Origin: Candidatus Saccharimonadota bacterium
GTDB taxonomy: Bacteria > Patescibacteriota > Saccharimonadia > Saccharimonadales > UBA10212
NCBI GenBank assembly: GCA_016176605.1
Contig: JACOWW010000002.1
Location: 64,846 to 128,845, forward strand
Reading direction: 5' to 3'
DNA: 64,000 bases
Shown here: positions 53,271 through 62,029 of the stretch, piece by piece
Numbering within the stretch: the first letter of the stretch is position 1
Layout: every line of letters begins with the position of its first letter
Made by a program: the position numbers and the translations under genes
Notes under the pieces: generated by a model
Told to the model about the DNA's origin: nothing
The model's database searches: none
The model's input: only the letters and a program-made list of their open reading frames with translations

Positions 53271-54611
53271 ATGTCGAAAGATAAAAATTTCAAATTTCCG
53301 GAAGGGTTTTTGTGGGGCGCGAGTGTTTCGTCTCACCAGGTGGAAGGGAATAATCACAACCAGTGGAGCGAGTGGGAGCTGGCTCACGCCAATGAGCTGG
53401 CAGCAACGGCCGAAAAAAGACTGGCCCACTGGCTGCCTACTTGGAACGAGATAAAAGACCAAGCAGAGAATCCGACCAACTATATCAGCGGCCAGGCCGT
53501 TGAGCATTATCAGCGCTACGAAGCCGATTTTGATCTAGTAAAAAAACTTAACCTTAATGCTCTACGGTTTGGCGTCGAGTGGTCGCGCATCGAGCCGCAG
53601 GAAGGCCAGTGGGATCAAGCTGCCATCGACTACTACAAAAAATATATTGCCGAGCTTAAAAACCGCGGCCTCCAGCCGGTGATTAATTTATGGCATTGGA
53701 CACTGCCGGTTTGGTTCGCAGATAAAGGCGGCTTTGTCCATCGTCGCAATACCGACTACTTTGTTCGGTTTGTAGAGCGGATCGCTAAAGATTTGATTGT
53801 GCCTTGCAAATGGGTGCTGACGGTTAACGAGCCCAATACTTATATCGGCATGAGTTATTTGGAAGGACACTGGCCACCCCAAAAATATAATCCGATTGAG
53901 GCCGCTCAAGTTTACTATAATTTGGCCATAGCCCACCGTCGTATATATCAGCTGCTTAAAAAAATGGAGCCACAGTTAATGGTTGGTGTAGCCACACAGT
54001 GCAACAACAACCAGCCTAAACGGCCGCGCAATCTTATAGATAAATTTGTTGCCGGCTCGGCTAATTATGTCTGGAACTGGTGGTTTTTGAATCGAGTCAG
54101 AAAACATCAGGACTTTGTCGGCTTTAATTATTATTTTACCGACTATTTCAAAGGGCTCATCAGAAAAAATCCGATGCGCCACTACCGAGATCCGCATCGA
54201 ACCGGTCGTTTAGGCCACCGAGGCCCATTTAAAGCAAGACGCCATAATCCACCGGGCCCTCTAAATGACCTAGGCTGGTACATGGAGCCTTCAAGCATTT
54301 ATAAGATTATTAGACAGATAGCCAAGAAGTATAAGCAGCCCGTTTTGGTAACAGAGAATGGCGTGGCCGATAGGCACGATCAGTACCGTAAGTGGTGGAT
54401 AGAAGAGACGCTATTGGCTATCGAGAAAGCTAATGCCCATGGCGCAAATGTTATCGGCTATTTCCATTGGAGCTTGCTGGATAACTTTGAATGGAACGCT
54501 GGTTGGTGGCCGAAGTTTGGGCTGGTCGCCGTTGACAGGGAACATGGCATGAAACGAACAATTCGGGAAAGCGCGAAATGGTACGCCGCTAAGATAAAGG
54601 AGTTATCTTAG
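53271..54611 (+). CDS. Glycoside hydrolase family 1 (beta-glucosidase-like)
   Basis: FPEGFLWGASVSSHQVEG, LTVNEPNTYI, VLVTENGVAD. Confidence 0.93.
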   Translation: MSKDKNFKFPEGFLWGASVSSHQVEGNNHNQWSEWELAHANELAATAEKRLAHWLPTWNEIKDQAENPTNYISGQAVEHYQRYEADFDLVKKLNLNALRFGVEWSRIEPQEGQWDQAAIDYYKKYIAELKNRGLQPVINLWHWTLPVWFADKGGFVHRRNTDYFVRFVERIAKDLIVPCKWVLTVNEPNTYIGMSYLEGHWPPQKYNPIEAAQVYYNLAIAHRRIYQLLKKMEPQLMVGVATQCNNNQPKRPRNLIDKFVAGSANYVWNWWFLNRVRKHQDFVGFNYYFTDYFKGLIRKNPMRHYRDPHRTGRLGHRGPFKARRHNPPGPLNDLGWYMEPSSIYKIIRQIAKKYKQPVLVTENGVADRHDQYRKWWIEETLLAIEKANAHGANVIGYFHWSLLDNFEWNAGWWPKFGLVAVDREHGMKRTIRESAKWYAAKIKELS

Positions 54612-54625
54612 CTGTTATCCGTTTA

Positions 54626-54793
54626 CCCAGCACTTAGCTCGAGCCTCTAAGATACTTGAGCTAAGTGCTGGGTTTACCGTTATCGATGATCAATGGCTAA
54701 TGGCTAATGGTAAATGTATGGCCTGCCCCGCACTAAAGCCTGAGCGTAGTAGTCTGCAATCAGATTATAGAGCTTCAAGATTTAGTGCTGGGG
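54626..54793. repeat. Two related tandem palindromic elements downstream of GH1 gene
   Basis: CCCAGCACTTAGCTCgAG/CTtGAGCTAAGTGCTGGG and CCCCGCACTAAA/TTTAGTGCTGGGG. Confidence 0.75.
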
Positions 54794-54880
54794 TAAATGG
54801 TAAATTGTAAAGGGTAAATGGTGGACTTGTCCGCAATAAGCTTGATCTTTTTGATACTTTGTGCTAGTATATAAATTGTT

Positions 54881-55339
54881 ATGCGATATAACCCAAACGC
54901 CTATCAACGTCCAAATATCCTAGAGCGAGCAGTAGCAATAACAGTTGGTACTGTCGCAGTGTCTGCCGCCGGAGCAGTGCTGTTTGTTGGGGGAAACAAG
55001 CTGGTCGATCGTACCAGCGGGCTGGATGCAAGAATTGCCGCGGCCCCTAAAGAAGAAAAAGGGAAAACAGGTACGCCTCCAGACTCAGGTATTGTATATA
55101 GATCATTTACTTTCGGCCCCGGAAAAAACAGCTTGTCTTTCCCAGCAGCTAAATTCGGGAGTGCTCAGGACCCTCTTGAGGCAGCCGCTATCATTGATGA
55201 ATACCGAACACCAGACGGTGAAACTGACTATAATGTTCAAAACGGTGAAACCATAACTTTTGCAGTTGACACCGAAAAGCACAAAATAATTCCGCCGGAG
55301 CAGGCGCCTCGTTTGCCTCCTAGCGCAGAACGACCTTAA
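54881..55339 (+). CDS. Hypothetical membrane-anchored protein
   Basis: N-terminal TM segment, preceded by promoter-like TATATAAAT. Confidence 0.6.
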   Translation: MRYNPNAYQRPNILERAVAITVGTVAVSAAGAVLFVGGNKLVDRTSGLDARIAAAPKEEKGKTGTPPDSGIVYRSFTFGPGKNSLSFPAAKFGSAQDPLEAAAIIDEYRTPDGETDYNVQNGETITFAVDTEKHKIIPPEQAPRLPPSAERP

Positions 55340-55436
55340 TCAAACACCACATATTGTGGAAAAGTAATAGGATTTGAAAAAACTGTGGAAAAGTTGTCCG
55401 CCGAAGGCGGACCTTTTCTTATAAAACACTTGCGCG

Positions 55437-55483
55437 TGGGTAGAAAAGGCCTGTACACTCAGCTCAGTGGGTAAAAGTGGGTA
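55437..55483 (+). promoter_or_regulatory. Candidate MraZ boxes
   Basis: TGGGTA at 55437, 55468 and 55478 (last two 10 nt apart). Confidence 0.55.
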
Positions 55484-55511
55484 GCCAAAATAGCTACTTA
55501 CAACACTCAAA

Positions 55512-55585
55512 CCCACGCACAAAAAATTCGATGTTTGGAAATAGGGATATTCTCCCTCTTCTACACTCGGATTTTAGTGTGTGGG
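55512..55585 (+). ncRNA. SR-C leader motif, mraZ
   Basis: CCCACGCAC/GTGTGTGGG stem; loop has GAAATAGGGATATTCTCCCTCTTCT. Confidence 0.6.
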
Positions 55586-55618
55586 CAAGACAAAAACCAC
55601 TATCAAAAGAAGGGACCA

Positions 55619-55984
55619 ATGGGAGACTACTTCGAAAGAAAACTCGACGACAAGCGCCGGCTTAGTATCCCGGCTGAACTTCGAGCCGAGTTTAAAAGCG
55701 GCGTAGTCATCACCAAAGGTTTTAAAAACTATCTACACCTCTATCCTAAGTCCGTCTGGGACGAGCAGGTTGAACCGCAGTTACAAGGTAATATCCTTGA
55801 TGAACAAACTGCGGATCTTAACGTGCAGCTGCGTCTGGGCAAGACAGAGGGCGCGCTTGACGCCAAACAGGGGCGAATCACGCTGGAACAGTCTTTGCTG
55901 GACCATGCCGGAATCGACCGCGACGTCATAGCCGTTAGGGCGGGGCGCTATTGGCGCTTGATGGCCCCTTCGACTCCGCTTTAG
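55619..55984 (+). CDS. mraZ: Transcriptional regulator MraZ (start re-assigned)
   Basis: MGDYFERKLDDKRRLSIPAELRAEF; C-terminus APSTPL derives from CCTTCGACTCCGCTTTAGGG repeat. Confidence 0.93.
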   Translation: MGDYFERKLDDKRRLSIPAELRAEFKSGVVITKGFKNYLHLYPKSVWDEQVEPQLQGNILDEQTADLNVQLRLGKTEGALDAKQGRITLEQSLLDHAGIDRDVIAVRAGRYWRLMAPSTPL

Positions 55985-56049
55985 GGCAGGCAAGTAGATA
56001 GGGCTTCTAGCACATTCACAAATCGGGCCAAAAAGTTTCTTCATCCGGA

Positions 56050-56118
56050 AAATAGCCCGAGTGTCGGATTCATTCCGCACCCGGCGCGATAAGAAACCGC
56101 GAAGGGGTTTCTTATTTT
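56050..56118 (-). repeat. SR-B double-hairpin element, copy 3
   Basis: H1 ATAAGAAACC/GGTTTCTTAT; H2 CCGGGTG/CACTCGG (reverse strand). Confidence 0.75.
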
Positions 56119-56423
56119 CTTCGAGGTTAGCTAATTGGTAGTCAGCCGGTGGATATATTAGGGTCACACCGTTAAAAACACCCTCGTACATTCTTAAACG
56201 TAACACCTCCCAAAACTCCACCTCACAAAGTCTCTCACCCCGTCATCCGACAGGGCAAGCAAGAACTTTTAAGAGCTCAGAAGCAAGAAGCAATTCGCGC
56301 TCTAAGCTCCAAAACTCCTGCTCGAACTTGAGCAGGAAAACAAAAACAAAAAACAACCCAAAAACAAAAAGCTGGCTGCTGATTAGGTGATCTTGACACC
56401 AAAACAAAAAAGTTAGACCAAAA

Positions 56424-56494
56424 CCCCGCACAAAAAACTTGACGAGCCGAAATAGGGATATTCTCCCTCTTCTTACTCAGGTTCTTGTACGGGG
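56424..56494 (+). ncRNA. SR-C leader motif, rsmH
   Basis: CCCCGcAC/GTaCGGGG stem; identical 25-nt GAAATAGGGATATTCTCCCTCTTCT. Confidence 0.6.
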
Positions 56495-56503
56495 CAAGCA
56501 AAA

Positions 56504-57385
56504 ATGTCAAAACCAAAACAAACACACATTCCTGTGCTGATGCAACAGGTTCTGGATCTATTAGCACCCCAAGCGGGCGAGTCGTTCTTGGACTTGACCG
56601 CCGGAGCAGGGGGCCATGCCGGAGCAGTTTTAGAGCTCACCATGGCGCCTGCCAAAGCCACGCTTATAGACCGGGACCCCGAGGCAATTGACGGACTGCG
56701 AAAGAAGTTCAAGGACACAAGCCTCCTGCAGTCGGACTTTTATTCAGCTGTCAAAGAGCTGAAAGGGCAGGGCAAGAAATATGACATAATTTTGGCCGAT
56801 CTTGGTGTAAGTTCACTGCACCTTGAGCACGGGTTGCGTGGCTTTTCTTTCAATCGCCCCGGGCCGCTAGACATGCGGATGGACCGGGGCCAAAGCTTGA
56901 GCGCCGAGGAGATAGTTAATACCTGGAGCGAAGCCGACCTCGCTAATATCTTAAAAAGGTACGGCGAGGAGAGAAAAAGCCGCCAAATTGCCAGAAAAAT
57001 TGTGGCACAGCGCCCGATCCATACCACTGACCAATTGGCCGCTGTTGTGACCAAAACCTACCGGATTCGAAGTCGTATCCATCCGGCGACCAGGACATTC
57101 CAGGCGCTGCGAGTAGCCGTTAATGACGAGCTGAACCAGCTAGAAAAAAGTCTGCCGCTAATGCTGGAACTGCTGGCACCAGGCGGCCGTTTGGCGATTA
57201 TCAGCTTCCATAGCTTGGAAGATCGCTTGATAAAACAATCGTTTAAAGCTGCGACCGAACAAGGTTACGAAGCCGAGATCTATGCGCTCACCAAAAAGCC
57301 CGTTACCGCCACGCCCGATGAAATTGTTTTGAACCCGCGTGCCCGCAGCGCTAAACTGCGAGCCGTAGCAAAAATAAAAAAATAG
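56504..57385 (+). CDS. rsmH: 16S rRNA m4C1402 methyltransferase RsmH
   Basis: HIPVLMQQVLDLLAPQAGESFLDLTAGAGGHAGAVLE. Confidence 0.96.
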   Translation: MSKPKQTHIPVLMQQVLDLLAPQAGESFLDLTAGAGGHAGAVLELTMAPAKATLIDRDPEAIDGLRKKFKDTSLLQSDFYSAVKELKGQGKKYDIILADLGVSSLHLEHGLRGFSFNRPGPLDMRMDRGQSLSAEEIVNTWSEADLANILKRYGEERKSRQIARKIVAQRPIHTTDQLAAVVTKTYRIRSRIHPATRTFQALRVAVNDELNQLEKSLPLMLELLAPGGRLAIISFHSLEDRLIKQSFKAATEQGYEAEIYALTKKPVTATPDEIVLNPRARSAKLRAVAKIKK

Positions 57386-57488
57386 AAAGGGCAAAAAAAC
57401 TCATGCCGATTAAGGTAGAGTACAAAAATTCCCGAGCCACCAAAGTGCCCGTAAGGGTCATACACTAGCGTTGAATCACCGGGAATAT

Positions 57489-57525
57489 CCCCCGCCCGTC
57501 GCCCTAAAAATAAATCGGGCGGGGG
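57489..57525 (+). promoter_or_regulatory. Strong hairpin in ftsL-like gene leader
   Basis: CCCCCGCCCG / CGGGCGGGGG. Confidence 0.7.
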
Positions 57526-57547
57526 AGCCAAGAAGAAAAACAAAAAT

Positions 57548-57922
57548 ATGACATACTCAAGTTCAATCGCCAACCGCCGCCAGGGCTATGCCCGCCGGGG
57601 GGTACCGTCTGGCACCCCCCGCCGCGGCCAAAATGCCGTTTCGTTCCTCGATGCCAGCCGCCCGCTTGGCCCGATTAGCAACACCATCATCTTGATAGTT
57701 TTAGCCTGTTTGATAGGCTTACTGTACCTGACGCAGGTCACTAAGACCAACAGCTACGGCTATACCATCAATAGCCTGCAGCAGCAGCAAACGCAGCTCA
57801 AAGACCAAAAGGCCAACCTAGAAGTTACATCCGCCCGCTTGCAGTCACTGGAACGGGTTTCCAGCAGTGACGTAGCTAAGGGCATGGTTTCGGTCGCGCC
57901 GGCTGGCAGCATTAACCAATGA
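57548..57922 (+). CDS. FtsL-like division protein
   Basis: Single TM plus coiled coil between rsmH and ftsI. Confidence 0.65.
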   Translation: MTYSSSIANRRQGYARRGVPSGTPRRGQNAVSFLDASRPLGPISNTIILIVLACLIGLLYLTQVTKTNSYGYTINSLQQQQTQLKDQKANLEVTSARLQSLERVSSSDVAKGMVSVAPAGSINQ

Positions 57923-59730
57923 TGGGACCGCGACTTCCTGCAGCCACGGCACCAAGTCAGCCTAAATCTAATCGCCGTCCTGAACCGTCTGGTACAGGGC
58001 GCCGTTTGACCATCTGGTACGGCGTTTTGATTTTTATATTAGCTATATTTATAGCCCGGCTTTTTTACCTGCAGGTTATCCGTCACGACTACTATCGTGC
58101 CCAAGCTCTGGCCGATCAACTTAAAGAATATACAATTGAGGCCGAGCGGGGAGTTATCAAAGCTAAAAGCGGCAGCGGACAAGTACCTTTGGTACTCAAC
58201 GAAAAACTTTATACACTGTACGCCGATCCGGTATTTATCAAAAACGCCCGTGACAGTGCTGATAAAGTAGCCGCTGTCATGGGAGCCAAGGCGGACGATT
58301 ATGAAAAGCTGATAAAAACTCCAAAAACCCGATACGTGGTATTGGAGCGCCGGCTTAGCGAAGACCAAAGAAAAAAGATTGAGGAACTTAAACTACCAGG
58401 TGTCGGCACCCAGCCGCAAAATTACCGGACCTATCCGCAGGGGAACCTGGCGGCCCAGGTGCTGGGCTTTGTCAACAACGATGGCGAAGGGGCTTACGGT
58501 GTAGAACAGGCGCTGGATGAAACCTTAAAGGGTGTCCCTGGAAAACTTAAGGCCATAACTGATGCCGAAGGTGTCCCCTTAGCGGCCAGCCGCGACAATG
58601 TCCAAATCGACCCTAGGACAGGCAAGGATATTGTCTTGAGCCTAGACCTTGGCATGCAAAAACAACTGGAAGCGATTTTAAAACAGGGCTTGGACAGCTC
58701 CAAAAGCGCCTCCGGCGGGGCGTTGATAATGGAGGCGGGTAACGGAGCTATTCGGGCCATGGCCAACTTCCCGACCTATGACCCGGCGAGCTATTTCAAA
58801 AATACCGACGCCCAGGTATTCAACAACGCCCTAGTTAGCTCGCCGCTGGAAGTCGGCTCGATTATGAAAGTACTGACAATTCCGGCCGCGCTTGACCAAG
58901 GCGTCGTTAAGCCTGACACTAGCTATAGCGACCCTAACCACTGGAACCTGGACGGTCATGAAATTACCAACATTGAAGAAATTGGTGGCCCGGGCACTCG
59001 CAGTATCACCGACATTTTGAACCGCTCGATCAACACTGGTGCGGTTTGGCTGCTGATGCAAATGGGTGGCCAAACCGGACAAGTTACTGACATTGCCCGC
59101 GAACGTTGGCACGACTACATGGTCAACCGCTACCGCTTGGGCCAGCCGACTGGCATAGAGCAGGGGTACGAGGCCGAAGGTTCTATCCCGGAGCCCAAAA
59201 AAGGTTACGCCCTGCAGTTGACATATGCCAATACCAGTTTTGGGCAAGCTATGACGGCCACGCCGCTGCAGATGGCAGCCGCCTTGGCGGCTATATTGAA
59301 TGGCGGCACTTATTACCGTCCGACACTGGTTGATAGCATCGTTGACGCCTCAGGTAAAGTCCAAATCCAAAAACCCGAAGCCCTGCGTAGCGGCGTAGTC
59401 AGCCCACAAGTAGGTCAAGAGCTTAAATCAATGATGGAATATGCCGTAGCCCACCACAGCTTTAAAAAACCTTTTCCGGCCAATTTTAGCGTCGGCGGCA
59501 AGACCGGTACGGCCCAAATCGCCAACCCGTCCGGCGGTTATTACGACGACCGCTTTAATGGTACCTATGTCGGTTTTGTCGGTGGCGACAAGGTCCAATA
59601 TGTCATTGCCGTACGCGTCAACGAGCCGAAAGTCGGCAAGTACGCCGGCAGCGGCGCTGCCCAGCCAATCTTCGGCGACCTGGCGCACATGTTGATAAAT
59701 GACTTTAACGTAATCCCTAGGAGCCGATGA
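57919..59730 (+). CDS. ftsI: Penicillin-binding protein FtsI
   Basis: ARLFYLQVIRHDYY, SSPLEVGSIMKVLT, GGKTGTAQI. Confidence 0.95.
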   Translation: MMGPRLPAATAPSQPKSNRRPEPSGTGRRLTIWYGVLIFILAIFIARLFYLQVIRHDYYRAQALADQLKEYTIEAERGVIKAKSGSGQVPLVLNEKLYTLYADPVFIKNARDSADKVAAVMGAKADDYEKLIKTPKTRYVVLERRLSEDQRKKIEELKLPGVGTQPQNYRTYPQGNLAAQVLGFVNNDGEGAYGVEQALDETLKGVPGKLKAITDAEGVPLAASRDNVQIDPRTGKDIVLSLDLGMQKQLEAILKQGLDSSKSASGGALIMEAGNGAIRAMANFPTYDPASYFKNTDAQVFNNALVSSPLEVGSIMKVLTIPAALDQGVVKPDTSYSDPNHWNLDGHEITNIEEIGGPGTRSITDILNRSINTGAVWLLMQMGGQTGQVTDIARERWHDYMVNRYRLGQPTGIEQGYEAEGSIPEPKKGYALQLTYANTSFGQAMTATPLQMAAALAAILNGGTYYRPTLVDSIVDASGKVQIQKPEALRSGVVSPQVGQELKSMMEYAVAHHSFKKPFPANFSVGGKTGTAQIANPSGGYYDDRFNGTYVGFVGGDKVQYVIAVRVNEPKVGKYAGSGAAQPIFGDLAHMLINDFNVIPRSR

Positions 59731-59770
59731 GTGCTATAATGGGAGCCGTTATGGCAAAAAAACAAACACC

Positions 59771-60814
59771 ATGGATAGCATGCTACAAATAGTCGCCGAT
59801 TTTTCCACTGTCGAACAGATATTTATGTTTGGCTTACTTAGCTTTTTGGTCAGTATGGTCCTGACCCCCCTTTACACCAGCGCGGCTTTTTCCGGCAAGT
59901 GGTGGAAGAAACAGCGTTCTACGGCTATGACCGGTGAAAAAGCCGCGGTTTACCAAAAATTGCACGCCGCCAAACACGCTAGGCACATCCCGACTATGGC
60001 CGGCATGATTTTTGTACTCTCGACTATTTTGGTCACGATTGCCGGTAACCTTAGCCGTTCCGAGACTTGGCTGCCGCTGGCCGCTATGGCCGGCGCCGGC
60101 TTGATTGGCCTATTTGACGACATTATTAATGTCAAAAGCCTCGCCAATGGTATTGCCGGCATGCGCGTCAAGGTCAAGTCATTGTTGCTGTTAGCCGTAT
60201 CGCTGGTTGGCGGCTGGTGGTTTTTTGCCAAGCTAGGCGTAACGGCCGTCCATATCCCATTTGTCGGCAGCTGGCACATCGGCTGGCTAATAGTGCCGCT
60301 ATTTATTTTGGTGGTTTTTGCCACGGCTAACGCCGTCAATATCACTGACGGTCTTGACGGCTTGGCCGGCGGCTTGGCCGTGTCGGCCTTTTCGGCTTAT
60401 GCTCTGATTGCTTTTATTGAACAAAAATACGGTATTGCTGGTTTTTGTATGACAATCGTCGGAGCGCTGCTTAGCTATACTTGGTTTAACATCTACCCGG
60501 CGCGGTTTTTTATGGGCGATGTCGGCTCTTTTGCCCTGGGTACAGCGTTGGGCGTGGTGGCGCTTTTGACCGATACCATATTTCTACTGCCTATCATTGG
60601 CTTGGTGTTTGTTATCGAAACTGGCTCGGTAGTAGTGCAAATAGCCAGTAAAAAACTCCGCGCTGGCAAAAAAATATTCCTGTCCAGCCCTATTCACCAC
60701 CACTTTGAAGCCATCGGCTGGCCGGAGACGAAGATTACCATGCGTTTTTGGGTCATCGGGCAGGTCGCGGCTATCATGGGCGTAATTCTGTTTGTACTCG
60801 ACGGAGTTTCGTAA
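59771..60814 (+). CDS. mraY: Phospho-N-acetylmuramoyl-pentapeptide transferase
   Basis: IPTMAGMIFVLS, NAVNITDGLDGLAGG, SPIHHHFEAIGWPETKI. Confidence 0.95.
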   Translation: MDSMLQIVADFSTVEQIFMFGLLSFLVSMVLTPLYTSAAFSGKWWKKQRSTAMTGEKAAVYQKLHAAKHARHIPTMAGMIFVLSTILVTIAGNLSRSETWLPLAAMAGAGLIGLFDDIINVKSLANGIAGMRVKVKSLLLLAVSLVGGWWFFAKLGVTAVHIPFVGSWHIGWLIVPLFILVVFATANAVNITDGLDGLAGGLAVSAFSAYALIAFIEQKYGIAGFCMTIVGALLSYTWFNIYPARFFMGDVGSFALGTALGVVALLTDTIFLLPIIGLVFVIETGSVVVQIASKKLRAGKKIFLSSPIHHHFEAIGWPETKITMRFWVIGQVAAIMGVILFVLDGVS

Positions 60815-60817
60815 ACT

Positions 60818-62029
60818 ATGCGCCGCCACCGACCCGACTATGTGATAGTCGTTCTTAGCGCGCTTTTGATGGTCATTGGCCTGGTCGTCGTTTACTCCAT
60901 CAGCCCCGGCCTGAGCGCCTCGCAGCACGTCAGCCAAAATTATTTCATAACCAAGCAGCTGATTGACGTGGGCTTAGGCGTAGTGGCCTTTGGCGTTGCT
61001 GCATATTTGCCGCTGCGCCGCTGGTCTGGACTGGCCGGACCGTTGGCCATAGCCGCGGTTGTTAGTTCGCTGGTTGTCATGTTTACGCCCATCAACGAAA
61101 TTTATCCGGCGCACCGCTGGATACGCTTTGGCGGCTTTTCGTTTCAGGTGGCCGAACTTATCAAGTTGTCGTTGGTCGTCGGCTTAGCCGTCTTTATGGG
61201 CCGGCAATGGCGTCGTGGCCAGTTAGCTGATTTCAACTCCACACTAAAGCCTTTAATAATTTTACTGTTGGCAGTTGGCGTAGTGGTCGCCAAGCTGCAA
61301 AGCGACCTCGGTTCGGCAGTCGTTATAATCGCCATTATGGCCGTTATGGCCTTTAGCGTCGGCATCCCGCTAAAGAAAATAGCCATGATCAGCGCTGTAA
61401 TTGCCGGAATCTTAGTACTGGCTATCGCTGGCACTGACTATCGGCGTGATCGCCTGAGCGCTTTTCTTCATCCCGGCATTGACTGCCAAGGCAGCAGCTA
61501 CCAAGCCTGCCAAGCTTTAACGGCCGTGGGTTCGGGCGGTGTTCTCGGCAAGGGTTTAGGTTTTGGTGCGGCTTCATACGGCTACCTGCCAGAAGCTTCC
61601 AACGATTCGATTTTCGCCATTATGGCCGAAAAGCTAGGTTTTATTGGCTCTAGTGCCATTATCGTTATTTATGGTGTATTCATTACCCGGCTCAAGCGGC
61701 TGGCACAGCGCACAGCTGACCAATTTAGCCGCTTGGTTGTAGTCGGTGTGCTCACTTGGTTATCTACCCAAATGATTATTAATGTCGGCGCCATGCTGGG
61801 GCTATTACCACTAAAGGGAATTACGCTACCGCTGGTTAGCCAAGGCGGGACCAGCCTCATCTTTTTGACGGCCGCCCTAGGGCTGGCTTTCCAGATTTCG
61901 CGTTATACTAGTTACAATGTCACAGAACCAAAAACAAGCTCTTCACAAGGGACCAACGACAATAATTTTAACGGGCGGCGGCTCCGGCGGGCATATAACC
62001 CCTCTCTTACCTCTCGCCCGCGCCCTTAA
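60818..62029 (+). CDS. ftsW: Lipid II polymerase / division protein FtsW
   Basis: SEDS features: GKGLGFGAASYGYLPEASNDSIFA, GLLPLKGITLPLVSQGGTS. Confidence 0.95.
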   Translation: MRRHRPDYVIVVLSALLMVIGLVVVYSISPGLSASQHVSQNYFITKQLIDVGLGVVAFGVAAYLPLRRWSGLAGPLAIAAVVSSLVVMFTPINEIYPAHRWIRFGGFSFQVAELIKLSLVVGLAVFMGRQWRRGQLADFNSTLKPLIILLLAVGVVVAKLQSDLGSAVVIIAIMAVMAFSVGIPLKKIAMISAVIAGILVLAIAGTDYRRDRLSAFLHPGIDCQGSSYQACQALTAVGSGGVLGKGLGFGAASYGYLPEASNDSIFAIMAEKLGFIGSSAIIVIYGVFITRLKRLAQRTADQFSRLVVVGVLTWLSTQMIINVGAMLGLLPLKGITLPLVSQGGTSLIFLTAALGLAFQISRYTSYNVTEPKTSSSQGTNDNNFNGRRLRRAYNPSLTSRPRP

